DNA of 64,000 nucleotides from Anabaena catenula FACHB-362 (lineage in GTDB: Bacteria > Cyanobacteriota > Cyanobacteriia > Cyanobacteriales > Nostocaceae), in assembly GCF_014698735.1 (NCBI RefSeq), contig NZ_JACJTQ010000034.1:1-64000 (forward strand). The letters are read 5' to 3'. The number at the start of each line of letters is the position of its first letter. The first letter of the stretch is position 1. A model generated the notes under the pieces. That model saw only the letters and a list, made by a program, of their open reading frames with translations, was not told the DNA's origin and searched no databases. Positions 9,283 to 16,570 of this stretch are shown here, piece by piece. Position numbers and translations under genes: made by a program.

Positions 9283-9463
9283 TGGTTATACACCTCTATG
9301 ATTAATCTACGGCTTGCAGCTAGGATTACCGTGTTTTTATTTATATCATAAAACACTTGCTTTTGGATGAATTGAATTACAAAGATTGACTTGTATCAAT
9401 ATGTACGTAGCACACTCAGATTAGAATTGTGTTGAGGGAAGTAAACTGTGAGGATCTTGGGGA

Positions 9464-9859
9464 TTGAAGACGTTCCATAACTTGTTTCCCGAAGACTCAC
9501 TGAGATTCATTCAAAGATCACGGCTTGTTTTCAAGGAAGGAAAATGGAGAGAGGTGACAGACAAAGGTGAAGAACGCACTGCATCAGGAGTCTATAATTT
9601 TGTTGTTGATTTACAAGGAATCATTTTTATTCGTAAAGCCAGTGCTAGAATTTTAGGCTACCCAGAACCTATTGGTCATGTAGATTTAGCAATGGGAAAA
9701 GATGTAAAATACGCTGGTCAGATATACTTTTCAGGACGCAATAAGAGAGGAATTCTCCGCAATTGGAATAATGCATCAGGACATTATAAACCTCAAGCTG
9801 AGTTTATGGCAAACTCAGGTTTGCCAGGAGAACTTTTTGAGTCATGTCTGTTAAGATGA
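9464..9859 (+). CDS. Small protein resembling a polymorphic-toxin C-terminal domain
   Basis: A 131-residue soluble protein. The second half has a compact pattern: VDLAMGKDVKYAGQIYFS, then a turn, then RNWNNASGHYKP. The W-N-N-x-S-G-H-Y-x-P signature resembles C-terminal toxin modules of polymorphic toxins as I recall them, but I cannot name the family. There is no signal peptide and no delivery domain, so it would be an orphan module. The start is taken as TTG 9464 with GAGG 10 bases upstream; no ATG fits. The next gene begins 16 bases downstream and may encode its partner. Confidence 0.5.
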   Translation: MKTFHNLFPEDSLRFIQRSRLVFKEGKWREVTDKGEERTASGVYNFVVDLQGIIFIRKASARILGYPEPIGHVDLAMGKDVKYAGQIYFSGRNKRGILRNWNNASGHYKPQAEFMANSGLPGELFESCLLR

Positions 9860-9875
9860 TATTTAGTGATATTGC

Positions 9876-10577
9876 ATGGAAGTTACGTCGGATCACAAAC
9901 ATCGTAATTCAGATATTAATGGGAAAGAGAGCATGACTAGCCGAGTTATTGCTGATCATGATTTTGAAAACCATAAAGCTTTGCAAGATAGGCTAATGAG
10001 TTTACCAGAGGAAGCTAGGTTTGATGATATAAGCGTCATTTTAGATAAAAGTTCTCTCATCGGTCTAAAGTTGGCTAATGCCGTACTCAAGAACAAAACA
10101 TATTTTGAAATTTTGCTTGAACGAGGACTAGAGACAGCTAATGCTAGTAGCATAGAACTTTGGCTAAAATATTTACTCCCGCGTCTTGGCTACCGCCGTG
10201 TTATCGACATCTTATCTGACAAATTAAATTCAGAACACCCCCAGCAAGTAGCTAAAGCTTCATACTGGTTGCCAAAATTTTTACCAAAAGGTAATGAGCG
10301 GGCTGAAATATTGCTGAAAGAGTTTTTGATTAAGGAGAAGCAGATGTTAGGTGGAGAGTACAAAGCTGTTAAACCTTCAGGACAAGTTTACAAGTTAATT
10401 TTGAAAATCAAGAAAACAGGTGAATATGCTGTTTTTGGTGGATATCCATTGGGTACTCGTGGTTCTAAAATAATTGTAGAAATTCTGAATCCAGATGACC
10501 TGTATCCAACTGGTGGAATTAGGCAAGTATCACCTGGTGATATAGAGATTCTTGATCCTCAACCTTATAATGATTAA
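9876..10577 (+). CDS. Hypothetical protein with helical repeats, paired with the toxin-like gene
   Basis: A 233-residue soluble protein I do not recognise. Residues about 30-150 are helical with HEAT-like spacing (SIELWLKYLLPRLGYRRV, ASYWLPKFLPKGNERAEI). Residues about 155-233 are beta-rich (KPSGQVYKLILKIKKTGEYA). It follows the toxin-like gene by 16 bases on the same strand, so an immunity role is plausible but unproven. Both ATG 9876 and ATG 9933 (preceded by GAAAGAGAG) are possible starts; the second has the better ribosome binding site. Confidence 0.5.
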   Translation: MEVTSDHKHRNSDINGKESMTSRVIADHDFENHKALQDRLMSLPEEARFDDISVILDKSSLIGLKLANAVLKNKTYFEILLERGLETANASSIELWLKYLLPRLGYRRVIDILSDKLNSEHPQQVAKASYWLPKFLPKGNERAEILLKEFLIKEKQMLGGEYKAVKPSGQVYKLILKIKKTGEYAVFGGYPLGTRGSKIIVEILNPDDLYPTGGIRQVSPGDIEILDPQPYND

Positions 10578-10596
10578 TCAGGACGAGCCAAATTCA

Positions 10597-11100
10597 CTAT
10601 CCACAACCACCACAATCGAGAAAACTACAATCAGCACCGCTACAATCTAAGGAACTGCAATCAGTAGCACCACATTCTAGAGAACTACAATCAGGAGCTA
10701 TATTCAATATTTCTGGACAGTCGCAACTTATTTCAGCACAATTAATTCCTAAATCCACAACATCAAGACTATCTTGACAAGATGATTTAGGAGCAATCGG
10801 CTGAGATTTCTTTTTTCGCTGATTTTCATCTGTGGTTGGTGGTTCTAGTTCCTCAGCTTGGGATTTGAGAATTATATTTGCTTGCTGACAACTTTGAAAT
10901 CTGACACGAGATTTGGCAAATCCAGCTTTTAACCCTTCCTGAGCAATTATCCGCTTGATGTACCCAGAGCAAGACTCACCACCATACAAGACTCGGTGAG
11001 CGCACACAAAGCCTTTATAAGGGGAAATATGTTGTTGATATCCAGTAATTGCAGAAACACCAACTTTTCTACCAAAAGAGTCCCACAAAGAAACTTGCAT
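10597..11100 (-). CDS. YidD-like protein with a cysteine-rich tail
   Basis: A 167-residue protein. Residues about 15-65 resemble YidD, the small membrane-associated factor that aids YidC-dependent insertion: GYQQHISPYKGFVCAHRV followed by GGESCSGYIKR corresponds to the YidD order ISP..G..C......C..Y. The usual PTCS box is altered to GESCS. After a charged linker (about residues 80-115) the last 55 residues hold about a dozen Cys in DCSSLxC units (ending DCGGCG), encoded by a short DNA repeat. Such a tail could bind metal or form disulfides. The gene is convergent with the toxin-like unit, only 19 bases away. Confidence 0.55.
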   Translation of the reverse strand: MQVSLWDSFGRKVGVSAITGYQQHISPYKGFVCAHRVLYGGESCSGYIKRIIAQEGLKAGFAKSRVRFQSCQQANIILKSQAEELEPPTTDENQRKKKSQPIAPKSSCQDSLDVVDLGINCAEISCDCPEILNIAPDCSSLECGATDCSSLDCSGADCSFLDCGGCG

Positions 11101-11312
11101 ATTTTGTCAGATGTGTATGAAATAGTTAATTCTTCTAGTTACCATCGACTAATATCTAGTCATAAATCCTAATGACCGTTTTTAACCTCAGTTTTTATGT
11201 CGAAATGTTAAAGAATATTGCATTTATCTCAAAACCTTAAGGGAAAGCGCCAAAACAACCAAAAGTCCGTGATAGGATTTTCTGGGTAAATGTGAAGATT
11301 GGGAGAAAACCT

Positions 11313-12533
11313 TTGACACTACGGGTTGCGGTTGTTGGTTCAGGCCCAGCTGGTTCATCTGCCGCTGAGACACTGGCAAAAGCTGGAATTGAAACTTACT
11401 TAATTGAGCGCAAGCTCGATAACGCCAAACCATGTGGGGGAGCCATTCCTCTGTGTATGGTGAGCGAATTTGACCTACCACCAGAGATTATCGACCGTCG
11501 AGTGCGGAAGATGAAAATGATTTCGCCTTCAAATCGTGAGGTTGATATCAATCTGATAAATGAAGATGAATATATAGGAATGTGCCGTCGGGAAGTTTTG
11601 GATGGCTTCTTACGCGATCGCGCGGCCAAATTAGGCGCAATTTTAATTAATGCCACAGTTCATAAACTTGATATACCCACAAATAACACTGATCCCTATA
11701 CCATTCATTATGTTGATCATACAGAAGGTGGGGCGCAGGGGATTGCCAAAACCCTAAAAGTGGATTTAGTGATCGGGGCTGATGGAGCGAATTCCCGCAT
11801 TGCTAAAGAAATGGATGCAGGGGATTATAATTATGCGATCGCTTTCCAAGAACGCATTCGTCTACCCCAAGACAAAATGGACTACTACAACGACCTCGCC
11901 GAAATGTATGTTGGCGATGACGTTTCTACCGACTTCTACGCTTGGGTATTCCCCAAATATGACCACGTAGCAGTAGGTACTGGCACAATGCACGTCAACA
12001 AAGCCAGCATCAAAAACCTGCAAGCTGGTATTCGCGCCCGTGCTTCTGAGAAATTAGCCGGCGGTAAAATCATCAAAGTAGAAGCGCATCCCATCCCCGA
12101 ACATCCTCGTCCTCGTCGCGTTGTTGGACGCATAGCTTTGGTGGGAGATGCCGCTGGTTATGTTACCAAATCCTCTGGTGAAGGTATTTATTTTGCCGCT
12201 AAATCTGGGCGGATGTGTGCAGAAACCATTGTCGAAGCTTCCAACAGTGGTGCGCGGATTCCCACAGAAGGCGACCTCAAGATTTATCTGAAGCGTTGGG
12301 ATAAGAAATACGGACTCACCTACAAAGTTCTGGACATTCTCCAAAGCGTGTTCTATCGTTCCGACGCTACCCGTGAAGCATTTGTAGAAATGTGTGGTGA
12401 CATGGATGTACAGAAACTAACATTCGATAGTTATTTGTATAAAACAGTGGTTCCAGCTAACCCCATCACTCAACTGAAAATTACTGCCAAAACCATTGGT
12501 AGCTTAATTCGGGGTAACGCTCTGGCTCCCTAA
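11313..12533 (+). CDS. chlP: Geranylgeranyl diphosphate/chlorophyll reductase
   Basis: A 406-residue flavoprotein that reduces the geranylgeranyl chain to phytyl for chlorophyll and tocopherol synthesis. The N-terminal FAD site is VAVVGSGPAGSSAAETL. The family boxes KPCGGAIPLCM and GADGANSRIAKEM follow, and the second FAD contact is RIALVGDAAGYVTKSSGEGI. I chose TTG 11313 because GGGAG lies 8 bases upstream and the resulting MTLRVAVVGSGPAG matches the family start; a GTG 21 bases upstream is less likely. A terminator follows at 12705. It is transcribed alone. Confidence 0.95.
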   Translation: MTLRVAVVGSGPAGSSAAETLAKAGIETYLIERKLDNAKPCGGAIPLCMVSEFDLPPEIIDRRVRKMKMISPSNREVDINLINEDEYIGMCRREVLDGFLRDRAAKLGAILINATVHKLDIPTNNTDPYTIHYVDHTEGGAQGIAKTLKVDLVIGADGANSRIAKEMDAGDYNYAIAFQERIRLPQDKMDYYNDLAEMYVGDDVSTDFYAWVFPKYDHVAVGTGTMHVNKASIKNLQAGIRARASEKLAGGKIIKVEAHPIPEHPRPRRVVGRIALVGDAAGYVTKSSGEGIYFAAKSGRMCAETIVEASNSGARIPTEGDLKIYLKRWDKKYGLTYKVLDILQSVFYRSDATREAFVEMCGDMDVQKLTFDSYLYKTVVPANPITQLKITAKTIGSLIRGNALAP

Positions 12534-12704
12534 CCTTCTTTCAAGACAGCAAGATCGAGATAACGCTCCCCTGCTGCCTTGATGATAAGTCTTGAACCGG
12601 ACATGATATAGGTCAGTGTTGATTGCTCAAAGACTTGAAGCAACTAGGTTTATACTCAGCACGGGGTAACTGCCCCCAAGAAAGCTAATAGCACTTTGTA
12701 ATAT

Positions 12705-12736
12705 TACCCATCTTCGCAAGCGAGGGTGGGTATTTT
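12705..12736 (+). terminator. Probable chlP terminator
   Basis: TACCCATCTTCGC (12705-12717) pairs with GCGAGGGTGGGTA (12720-12732), with two G-T pairs, followed by TTTT. It lies 170 bases after the chlP stop, with nothing coding between. Confidence 0.7.
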
Positions 12737-12754
12737 AGCTTAAACAGCAGAAGC

Positions 12755-12781
12755 CCCACGGCTCACTCTTAGGAGCGTGGG
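12755..12781. repeat. Subterminal hairpin of IS200/IS605 type
   Basis: CCCACG (12755-12760) pairs with CGTGGG (12776-12781), extended inward by CTC/GAG around a one-base bulge. GAAGCCCCACGG...GTGGGATG resembles the terminal structures of TnpB-encoding elements. It may mark the left boundary of the element at 13.0-14.3 kb, or be the end of another copy. Confidence 0.4.
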
Positions 12782-12873
12782 ATGAATGCGAGGTAAAAAC
12801 GAAACATTGTTTTTATTAATTTTCTGCGTCGCAGGAATAAGTAAAAACAATAGTTAAGTTTTTACCAAAGTAT

Positions 12874-13005
12874 TTATTTTTTCTCAGGCAGGCTATCTAT
12901 CAATTCTTCTATTACTTGTGTCATGGTCTTATCCTTGTTTACGGCGTATTGACGCAATTTATCCAGTCTGCGGTCACTCAATTTTATGTGTAAATCTTTT
13001 TTCAT
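12874..13005 (-). CDS. 43-residue ribbon-helix-helix protein divergent from tnpB
   Basis: A short intact gene. The start MKKDLHIKLSDRRLDKLRQY is a beta strand plus first helix, and KTMTQVIEELIDSLPEK gives the second helix, the fold of CopG/Arc-type repressors. It reads away from the broken tnpB, with a 56-base gap between the two starts that contains a perfect 14-base palindrome. I recall similar small genes beside other cyanobacterial tnpB genes. The likely role is autorepression and control of tnpB. Unlike tnpB it has no frame break. Confidence 0.65.
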   Translation of the reverse strand: MKKDLHIKLSDRRLDKLRQYAVNKDKTMTQVIEELIDSLPEKK

Positions 13006-13029
13006 AATATGTACACAACGTGGATAGAG

Positions 13030-13043
13030 TTATGTTAACATAA
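13030..13043. promoter_or_regulatory. Perfect palindrome between rhh gene and tnpB
   Basis: TTATGTTAACATAA is a perfect 14-base palindrome in the 56-base divergent gap. It is a natural operator candidate for the adjacent ribbon-helix-helix protein. A strong AAGGAGG lies just after it at 13047-13053, ahead of tnpB. Confidence 0.5.
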
Positions 13044-14030
13044 TTCAAGGAGGCAAAATAAATGAGAATTTCATACCAGTACAAAATTAAGCCAACAAAA
13101 GAGCAAGCAGAAAAAATTGACAGAACACTAGAAATGTTGCGATATCAATACAATTATTTGCTTGCTCAACGGTTTAATTGGTATGAACAGTGCCGTTCTC
13201 CTATTGATAGATGTTCTATCTTTGTTTGCCATTTGCCAGAACTCAAAAATAAACCGAATTATTACAGTCAAAAAGCATCATTAGCTCAACTAAAAAAAAG
13301 ACCGTCCCTGGTACAAAGAGATACATTCTCAAGTGTTGCAAGAAGTCCCTAAAAAAGTTGAATTAGCTTTTGATAGATGGCTAAAAGGTGATAGCAACGG
13401 TAAAAAATCTGGTAGACCTAGATTTAAAAGTGCGGGGCAATACAAAACATTTACTTTTCCTCAATTTAAGCAACATCACTTTATTAACAACAAAATTACG
13501 CTATCAAAAAAAAATAGGTGACATTAAAGTAATTGTTCATCGTCAAATACCCGATAGGTTTGATATTAAAACTGTGTCTGTCACAAAAAAGCAGACGGGT
13601 ATTATGTAACTCTAAGTCTTGACGATAAAACAGTTCCAACAATTAAACCTGATTTTAATGCTAATAATATTGTTGGTATTGATGTAGGTTTAATTGATTT
13701 TATTGTCACCTCAGATGATGAAAGAATTGCAGCACCTAAGTTTTTGCGTAAAGCTGAACGTAAATTAAAGTCAGCACAACGTCGTGTTTCTCGCAGAAAA
13801 AAGGGTTCTAATCGTCGTAAAAAAGCTATTAAAAAACTTGGTATTCAACACAAGAAAGTATCAGATACCCGCAAAGATTTTCATTTCAAAACAGCAAATA
13901 ATCTCCTAAAAAAGTACGATGTAGTAGCTGTTGAAAAGCTGAATATTAAAGGACTTGCTAAATCAAGATTGGCTAAAAGCGTAAACGATGCTGGATGGGG
14001 ACAGTTTATAGAAATACTTTCAAACAAAGC

Positions 14031-14055
14031 CGTTCGCGGAGCGTGCCGAAGGCAT
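14031..14055. repeat. 25-base dispersed repeat inserted in tnpB
   Basis: Removing these 25 bases restores the reading frame and a normal TnpB sequence ([14 protein letters not shown]). The core GCGGAGCGTGCCGAAGGCAT is a short palindrome-like repeat of the kind scattered in Nostocales genomes. Confidence 0.65.
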
Positions 14056-14278
14056 AAATGCTGGTTTGAAAGTGATAGCTGTAAATCCAAATAGCACGAG
14101 CCAAGAATGTTCTAGTTGCGGTCACAAAGTTAAAAAGCCGCTATCTCAAAGAATGCACAATTGTCCTGTATGTCATGCGAGTTTGTGCAGGGATTTGAAC
14201 GCCGCTATCAATATCAAGAACCGTGGGACACACGGTCTTAAAGCTCAGTCAATGTCCGGATTAGGAGTCGCTGAGAAG

Positions 14279-14331
14279 CCCACACTCACCTGTATCCCTT
14301 ACGGGACCGCAAGGCATAAGGGAGTGTGTGG
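14279..14331 (+). repeat. Right-end hairpin region of the tnpB element
   Basis: ACACTC (14282-14287) pairs with GAGTGT, and flanking CCC/GTGG extends it with a bulge. An inner ATCCCTTACGGGA adds structure. In this family the 3' end of tnpB overlaps the transposon right end and the guide (omega) RNA. Confidence 0.45.
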
Positions 14332-14344
14332 AGTATGTCACTAA

Positions 14345-14721
14345 CAACCAAAATGGGTAGGTTCCCAAAAATCCGCATATCATACAAAGGTACAAATTTG
14401 TCACGTATAAAATAAGTTTCATAGAAAATTTATCAACGTCTTTTATGCCTACATCCTCAGAAAGATGATAAATCCTTTAATCACAGTACTTATACCACGC
14501 AGATACACTTAATCGGGAAATTGCTAGTAAAAGTTAAATTTATTTTTTTAGTGAAAATACCGAGGAAATATTTCCGTAAAGGGGTTTTATCTGTCACTAT
14601 TGAGTAAGATTAGTGTAAGACTGACGTTATTGACCAAATAACTATACAGCAATCTCCGTATAGAGGAGATATGTATAGTTCCATAAATTTCATATTCTGC
14701 TAGTTTTTTCGGAGTCGCCAA
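14345..14721. other. Intergenic region upstream of the acyl-ligase operon
   Basis: 377 bases between the tnpB pseudogene and the fatty acyl-AMP ligase gene. It must hold the promoter of the operon. The only strong structure is the inverted repeat at 14642-14678. Confidence 0.5.
14642..14678 (+). promoter_or_regulatory. Two-part inverted repeat before the acyl-ligase operon
   Basis: CTATAC and ATCTCC on the left (14642-14647, 14652-14657) match GGAGAT and GTATAG on the right (14665-14670, 14673-14678): 12 paired bases, a small internal loop and a 7-base hairpin loop. It ends 43 bases before the start codon. It may be an operator for a dimeric regulator or a leader hairpin. Confidence 0.5.
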
Positions 14722-16560
14722 ATGACTCAGTGCCGAGCTACCCAAACTTTGCCAATGACAAACATCCCTACCTTGGTCGAACTACTACGCTGGCGTGCCA
14801 CTCATGAGATGGACAAGCTTGCCTATATGTTTCTCATCGACGGAAAAACAGAAGGAGCCAAGTTAACCTATGGAGAACTTGACCGTCAAGCCCGTGCCAT
14901 AGGCGCACTATTGCAGCAACATAATGCCAAAGGCGAGCGGGCTTTATTGCTTTATCCTCAGGGATTGGATGTCATAGCGGCTTTCTTGGGTAGTCTTTAT
15001 GGTGGTGTAATAGCCATACCAGTACCACCACCCGATGCAGGAAGACTAAAGCGAGCATTGCCTCGGTTACGGGCAATCGTCAAAGATGCAAATGCTGCCT
15101 TTGCCCTAACCACGAAGCGCTTTTTAACAATTCTGCAAGAAGCAGAATTAGATTTTCCAGAATTTCAGGAAATAAATTGGATAGTCACGGAAGACATTGA
15201 TTTAGAACTGGCAGACCAGTGGCAAAATCCCCAAGTTAGCCCAGATACACTGGCATATCTGCAATACACATCCGGATCTACCTCCACACCCAAAGGAGTG
15301 ATGATCAGCCACCACAACATCATGCACCACTGCGCCTACCTTCAAAAAGCCTGTGGCTATGATGCACAAAGTGTTTCCATTACCTGGATGCCTTATTTCC
15401 ACGATTACGGGCTGGTAGAAGGATTGACTGTGCCACTATACAATGGTCATCCTTGCTACGTCATGTCCCCCCTAGCCTTCATCAAACAGCCGGTTCGCTG
15501 GCTCAAGGCGATCTCGCGCTATCGGGGTACTCACAGTCAGGCTCCCAACTTTGCCTATGAGCAGTGCGTTGGGCGTGTTAACGACATACAACTGGATAGC
15601 CTCGATCTTAGCAGTTGGGTAGCCGCAGGTAACGCCGCAGAACCAATCAATCCTAGGGTATTAGAAGAGTTCTTTGAAAAGTTTGCCAATTGTGGATTCC
15701 GGTGGGAAACCTTCGCGCCCGCTTATGGATTGGCAGAAAATACACTCCTAGTATCAACAAGTCCCAGAGGACAAACACCTGTACTCTGCCTGGTAAAAAC
15801 ATCGGAAATTGAGAAAAACAAAATTGTCGAAGCCACAGCTTGGGGAGAAGGAGTGCGGGCTATTCCTGGATGTGGTCAGCTGGTATGTGATACCAAAGTA
15901 GCGATTGTTAATCCCGACACCCTCACCCGTTGCCAACCCGATGAAGTCGGAGAGGTTTGGGTATCTGACCCCAGCGTGGCAGACGGTTATTGGCATCGCC
16001 CCGAAGAAAGTGAAAGTACCTTTCGCGCCCGTACAGTCGATACCAACGAAGGTCCATTCCTACGGACAGGCGACCTGGGTTTTATGAAAAATGGTGAATT
16101 ATTCATCACAGGACGGATTAAAGACTTGATCATTATCCGGGGTACTAACCACTATCCTCAAGACCTAGAGTGGACAGTGCAGCAAATTCATCCTTGCCTC
16201 CGTCCCGACTATGGTGCAGCCTTTTCTATTGATGTAGATGCCGTTGAGCGACTGGTGATAGTACAGGAAGTAAAACGCAATCCCGAAGAGTTTAAACCAG
16301 AAGAGGTAATTAGCAGCATTCAGCAAGCGATCGCAGAAATTCACGAACTTCAAGTCTACGCTGTTGTTCTAGCCAAGCCTGGTAATGTCCTCAAGACATC
16401 CAGTGGCAAGATTCAGCGTCGCGCTTGTAAAGCCAGTTTCCTCGCAGGTGAATTGGGCGTGATAGCAGACTGGAGCGAAAACCCTAAGTTTAGCGCCAGT
16501 TACCAACAATTATCACAGGAAGTCGATTCCTTGCTGGATCAAGTGCAAGTTACCCACTAA
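14722..16560 (+). CDS. Fatty acyl-AMP ligase (FAAL)
   Basis: A 612-residue adenylating enzyme that activates a fatty acid as acyl-AMP and passes it to an acyl carrier protein. The core motif is YTSGSTSTPKGV near residue 180. Later come YGLAENTLLVS, FLRTGDLGF, and ITGRIKDLIIIRG with NHYPQDLE, the hinge form typical of FAALs. The C-terminal catalytic Lys is in LKTSSGKIQRRACK. There is no signal or membrane segment. ATG 14722 follows GGAGTCGCC; ATG 14755 is an alternative. The dehydrogenase gene starts 10 bases downstream and a carrier protein follows, so the product should be acyl-carrier protein. It also parallels DltA in the Dlt pathway. Confidence 0.9.
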   Translation: MTQCRATQTLPMTNIPTLVELLRWRATHEMDKLAYMFLIDGKTEGAKLTYGELDRQARAIGALLQQHNAKGERALLLYPQGLDVIAAFLGSLYGGVIAIPVPPPDAGRLKRALPRLRAIVKDANAAFALTTKRFLTILQEAELDFPEFQEINWIVTEDIDLELADQWQNPQVSPDTLAYLQYTSGSTSTPKGVMISHHNIMHHCAYLQKACGYDAQSVSITWMPYFHDYGLVEGLTVPLYNGHPCYVMSPLAFIKQPVRWLKAISRYRGTHSQAPNFAYEQCVGRVNDIQLDSLDLSSWVAAGNAAEPINPRVLEEFFEKFANCGFRWETFAPAYGLAENTLLVSTSPRGQTPVLCLVKTSEIEKNKIVEATAWGEGVRAIPGCGQLVCDTKVAIVNPDTLTRCQPDEVGEVWVSDPSVADGYWHRPEESESTFRARTVDTNEGPFLRTGDLGFMKNGELFITGRIKDLIIIRGTNHYPQDLEWTVQQIHPCLRPDYGAAFSIDVDAVERLVIVQEVKRNPEEFKPEEVISSIQQAIAEIHELQVYAVVLAKPGNVLKTSSGKIQRRACKASFLAGELGVIADWSENPKFSASYQQLSQEVDSLLDQVQVTH

Positions 16561-16570
16561 GGAGAAAACC

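Larger units (their letters stand above)
13062..14344 (+). pseudogene. tnpB: IS200/IS605-family TnpB, broken by four frame changes
   Basis: An RNA-guided nuclease gene of the kind carried by IS200/IS605 transposons, now split over frames. The pieces read: [19 protein letters not shown] (13062 on), then KVELAFDRWLKGDSNG, then [18 protein letters not shown], then [16 protein letters not shown] (RuvC Asp) and [16 protein letters not shown] (RuvC Glu), then the zinc finger CSSCGHKVKKPLSQRMHNC and CRDLNAAINIKNRG (last RuvC Asp). The first three breaks fall at A runs (13292-13299, 13506-13514, 13585-13590). The fourth is a 25-base insertion at 14031-14055. All catalytic residues survive in their own frames. 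No tnpA lies nearby. Confidence 0.85.
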
